From DASZGI01 sp035938995 (lineage in GTDB: Bacteria > Actinomycetota > Actinomycetes > Streptomycetales > Catenulisporaceae): DNA of 12,749 nt. This document shows positions 12,318 to 12,749 of the stretch, one piece after another. The position numbers and the translations under genes are program-made. Under the pieces are notes generated by a model that saw only the letters and a program-made list of their open reading frames with translations, made no database searches and was not told the origin of the DNA. Every line of letters starts with the position of its first letter. The first letter of the stretch is position 1. Location: positions 1 through 12,749 of the forward strand of contig NZ_DASZGI010000160.1 of NCBI RefSeq assembly GCF_035938995.1, in the 5' to 3' direction.

Positions 12318-12749
12318 TCACACCGATCGTCGACTCGTCTCGGCGCGGATCAGGTCGGCTTCTGGCACGGCCAGCTCGGTATAGATCTTGAGGGCTTCGG
12401 ATAGGTGGTTCTGTGCCTCAAGGTGTTCGCCGAGGGCCGTGAAATCGTGGGCGAGGCCGTGGTGGGAGCAGGCTTGTTGGTACCTCGCGCCGGTTTGATC
12501 GGCCAGGTCGAGCGCTGCCGCGTGATGCGCCAGAGCTTGTTCGGCCTGGCCGCGGGCGAGGAGCGTCTCGCCGAAGCCCAACAGTGCGTCGATCTCTCCG
12601 CGGCGGTGGCCCATCTCCCGGCACAGGGCCAAGGACTGGTGCAGCAGTTCGGCCGCGTGCGCGGCGCGGTCCTGGCGCAGCATGGCCAGGCCGAGCAGGT
12701 TGAGGGCGTCGGCCTCGGCGTAACGATCGTCGATCTCGCGGCAGCGTTC
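12318..12749 (-). CDS. C-terminal TPR part of a large regulator, probably AfsR/SARP-like, 5' end outside window
   Basis: The last 143 residues of a protein enter from the right edge and stop at TGA 12318-12320. The segment consists of tetratricopeptide repeats: AEADALNLLGLAMLRQDRAA, GEIDALLGFGETLLARGQAEQALAHHAAALDLAD, and QQACSHHGLAHDFTALGEHLEAQNHLSEALKIYTEL. The closing 'EALKIYTELAVPEAD' is the way BTAD/NB-ARC/TPR regulators of the AfsR/SARP group, and related LuxR/LAL proteins, often end. The DNA-binding and ATPase parts would lie outside the window, so the class is an inference. It is convergent with the P450 gene, 17 bp away. Its location suggests it may control the adjacent P450/SDR cluster. 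An internal ATG at 12683 is not a real start because the TPR frame continues upstream of it. Confidence 0.8.
   Translation of the reverse strand, partial: ERCREIDDRYAEADALNLLGLAMLRQDRAAHAAELLHQSLALCREMGHRRGEIDALLGFGETLLARGQAEQALAHHAAALDLADQTGARYQQACSHHGLAHDFTALGEHLEAQNHLSEALKIYTELAVPEADLIRAETSRRSV

Overview
This is a GC-rich window with strongly G/C-biased third codon positions, GTG starts, spaced GGAGG-type ribosome binding sites, and secreted proteins carrying ricin-type carbohydrate modules. Together with a DasR-type operator and the C-terminal part of an AfsR/SARP-like regulator, this points to a filamentous, soil-type actinobacterium (Streptomyces, Catenulispora or a relative). I cannot name the species from sequence alone.

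Left third (1-4260). Three genes lie on the minus strand: a small integral membrane protein cut by the window edge (1-419), a lipoprotein of the phospholipase C/acid phosphatase phosphoesterase superfamily (647-2131), and a secreted GH18 chitinase with a C-terminal CBM13 module (2299-3726). The chitinase is followed by a good terminator hairpin. It is preceded by about 530 bp without a gene, which holds a near-consensus DasR site (3976-3991) and a LacI-family-type palindrome (4010-4021). This suggests control by aminosugar or oligosaccharide supply.

Middle (4258-8229). A small plus-strand membrane protein (4258-4581) is followed by a near-perfect CRP-type site (4694-4709). Then come a two-repeat Lipoprotein_15-type lipoprotein (4902-5540), an ECF sigma factor (5804-6367) and its zinc-finger, membrane-spanning anti-sigma factor (6364-7182). 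The sigma and anti-sigma genes overlap by 4 bp (GTGA). The lipoprotein and sigma genes are separated by a hairpin-rich stretch with two DnaA-box-like 9-mers. Convergent to this block is a single-pass membrane protein with a pentapeptide repeat and a DUF5666-like outer domain (7366-8229).

Right part (8230-12749). A secreted protein (8623-9573) joins a small domain that resembles a 3D/double-psi beta-barrel to a CBM13 module very like that of the chitinase, through a 13-glycine linker. A strong hairpin (9693-9736) separates it from a small catabolic or biosynthetic cluster. The cluster comprises an EthD-like protein (minus), a divergent SDR that lacks the usual catalytic tyrosine, a cytochrome P450 translated 15 bp later, and the TPR end of a large regulator (minus, cut by the edge). 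The EthD/SDR intergenic region carries two separate inverted repeats that may be operators.

I found no rRNA or tRNA gene, CRISPR array, transposase or complete mobile element. The points most worth a second look are the paired operators before the chitinase, the CRP-type site, the 3D-like/CBM13 protein, the Tyr-less SDR in its P450 cluster, and the inverted pair of CBM13 modules.
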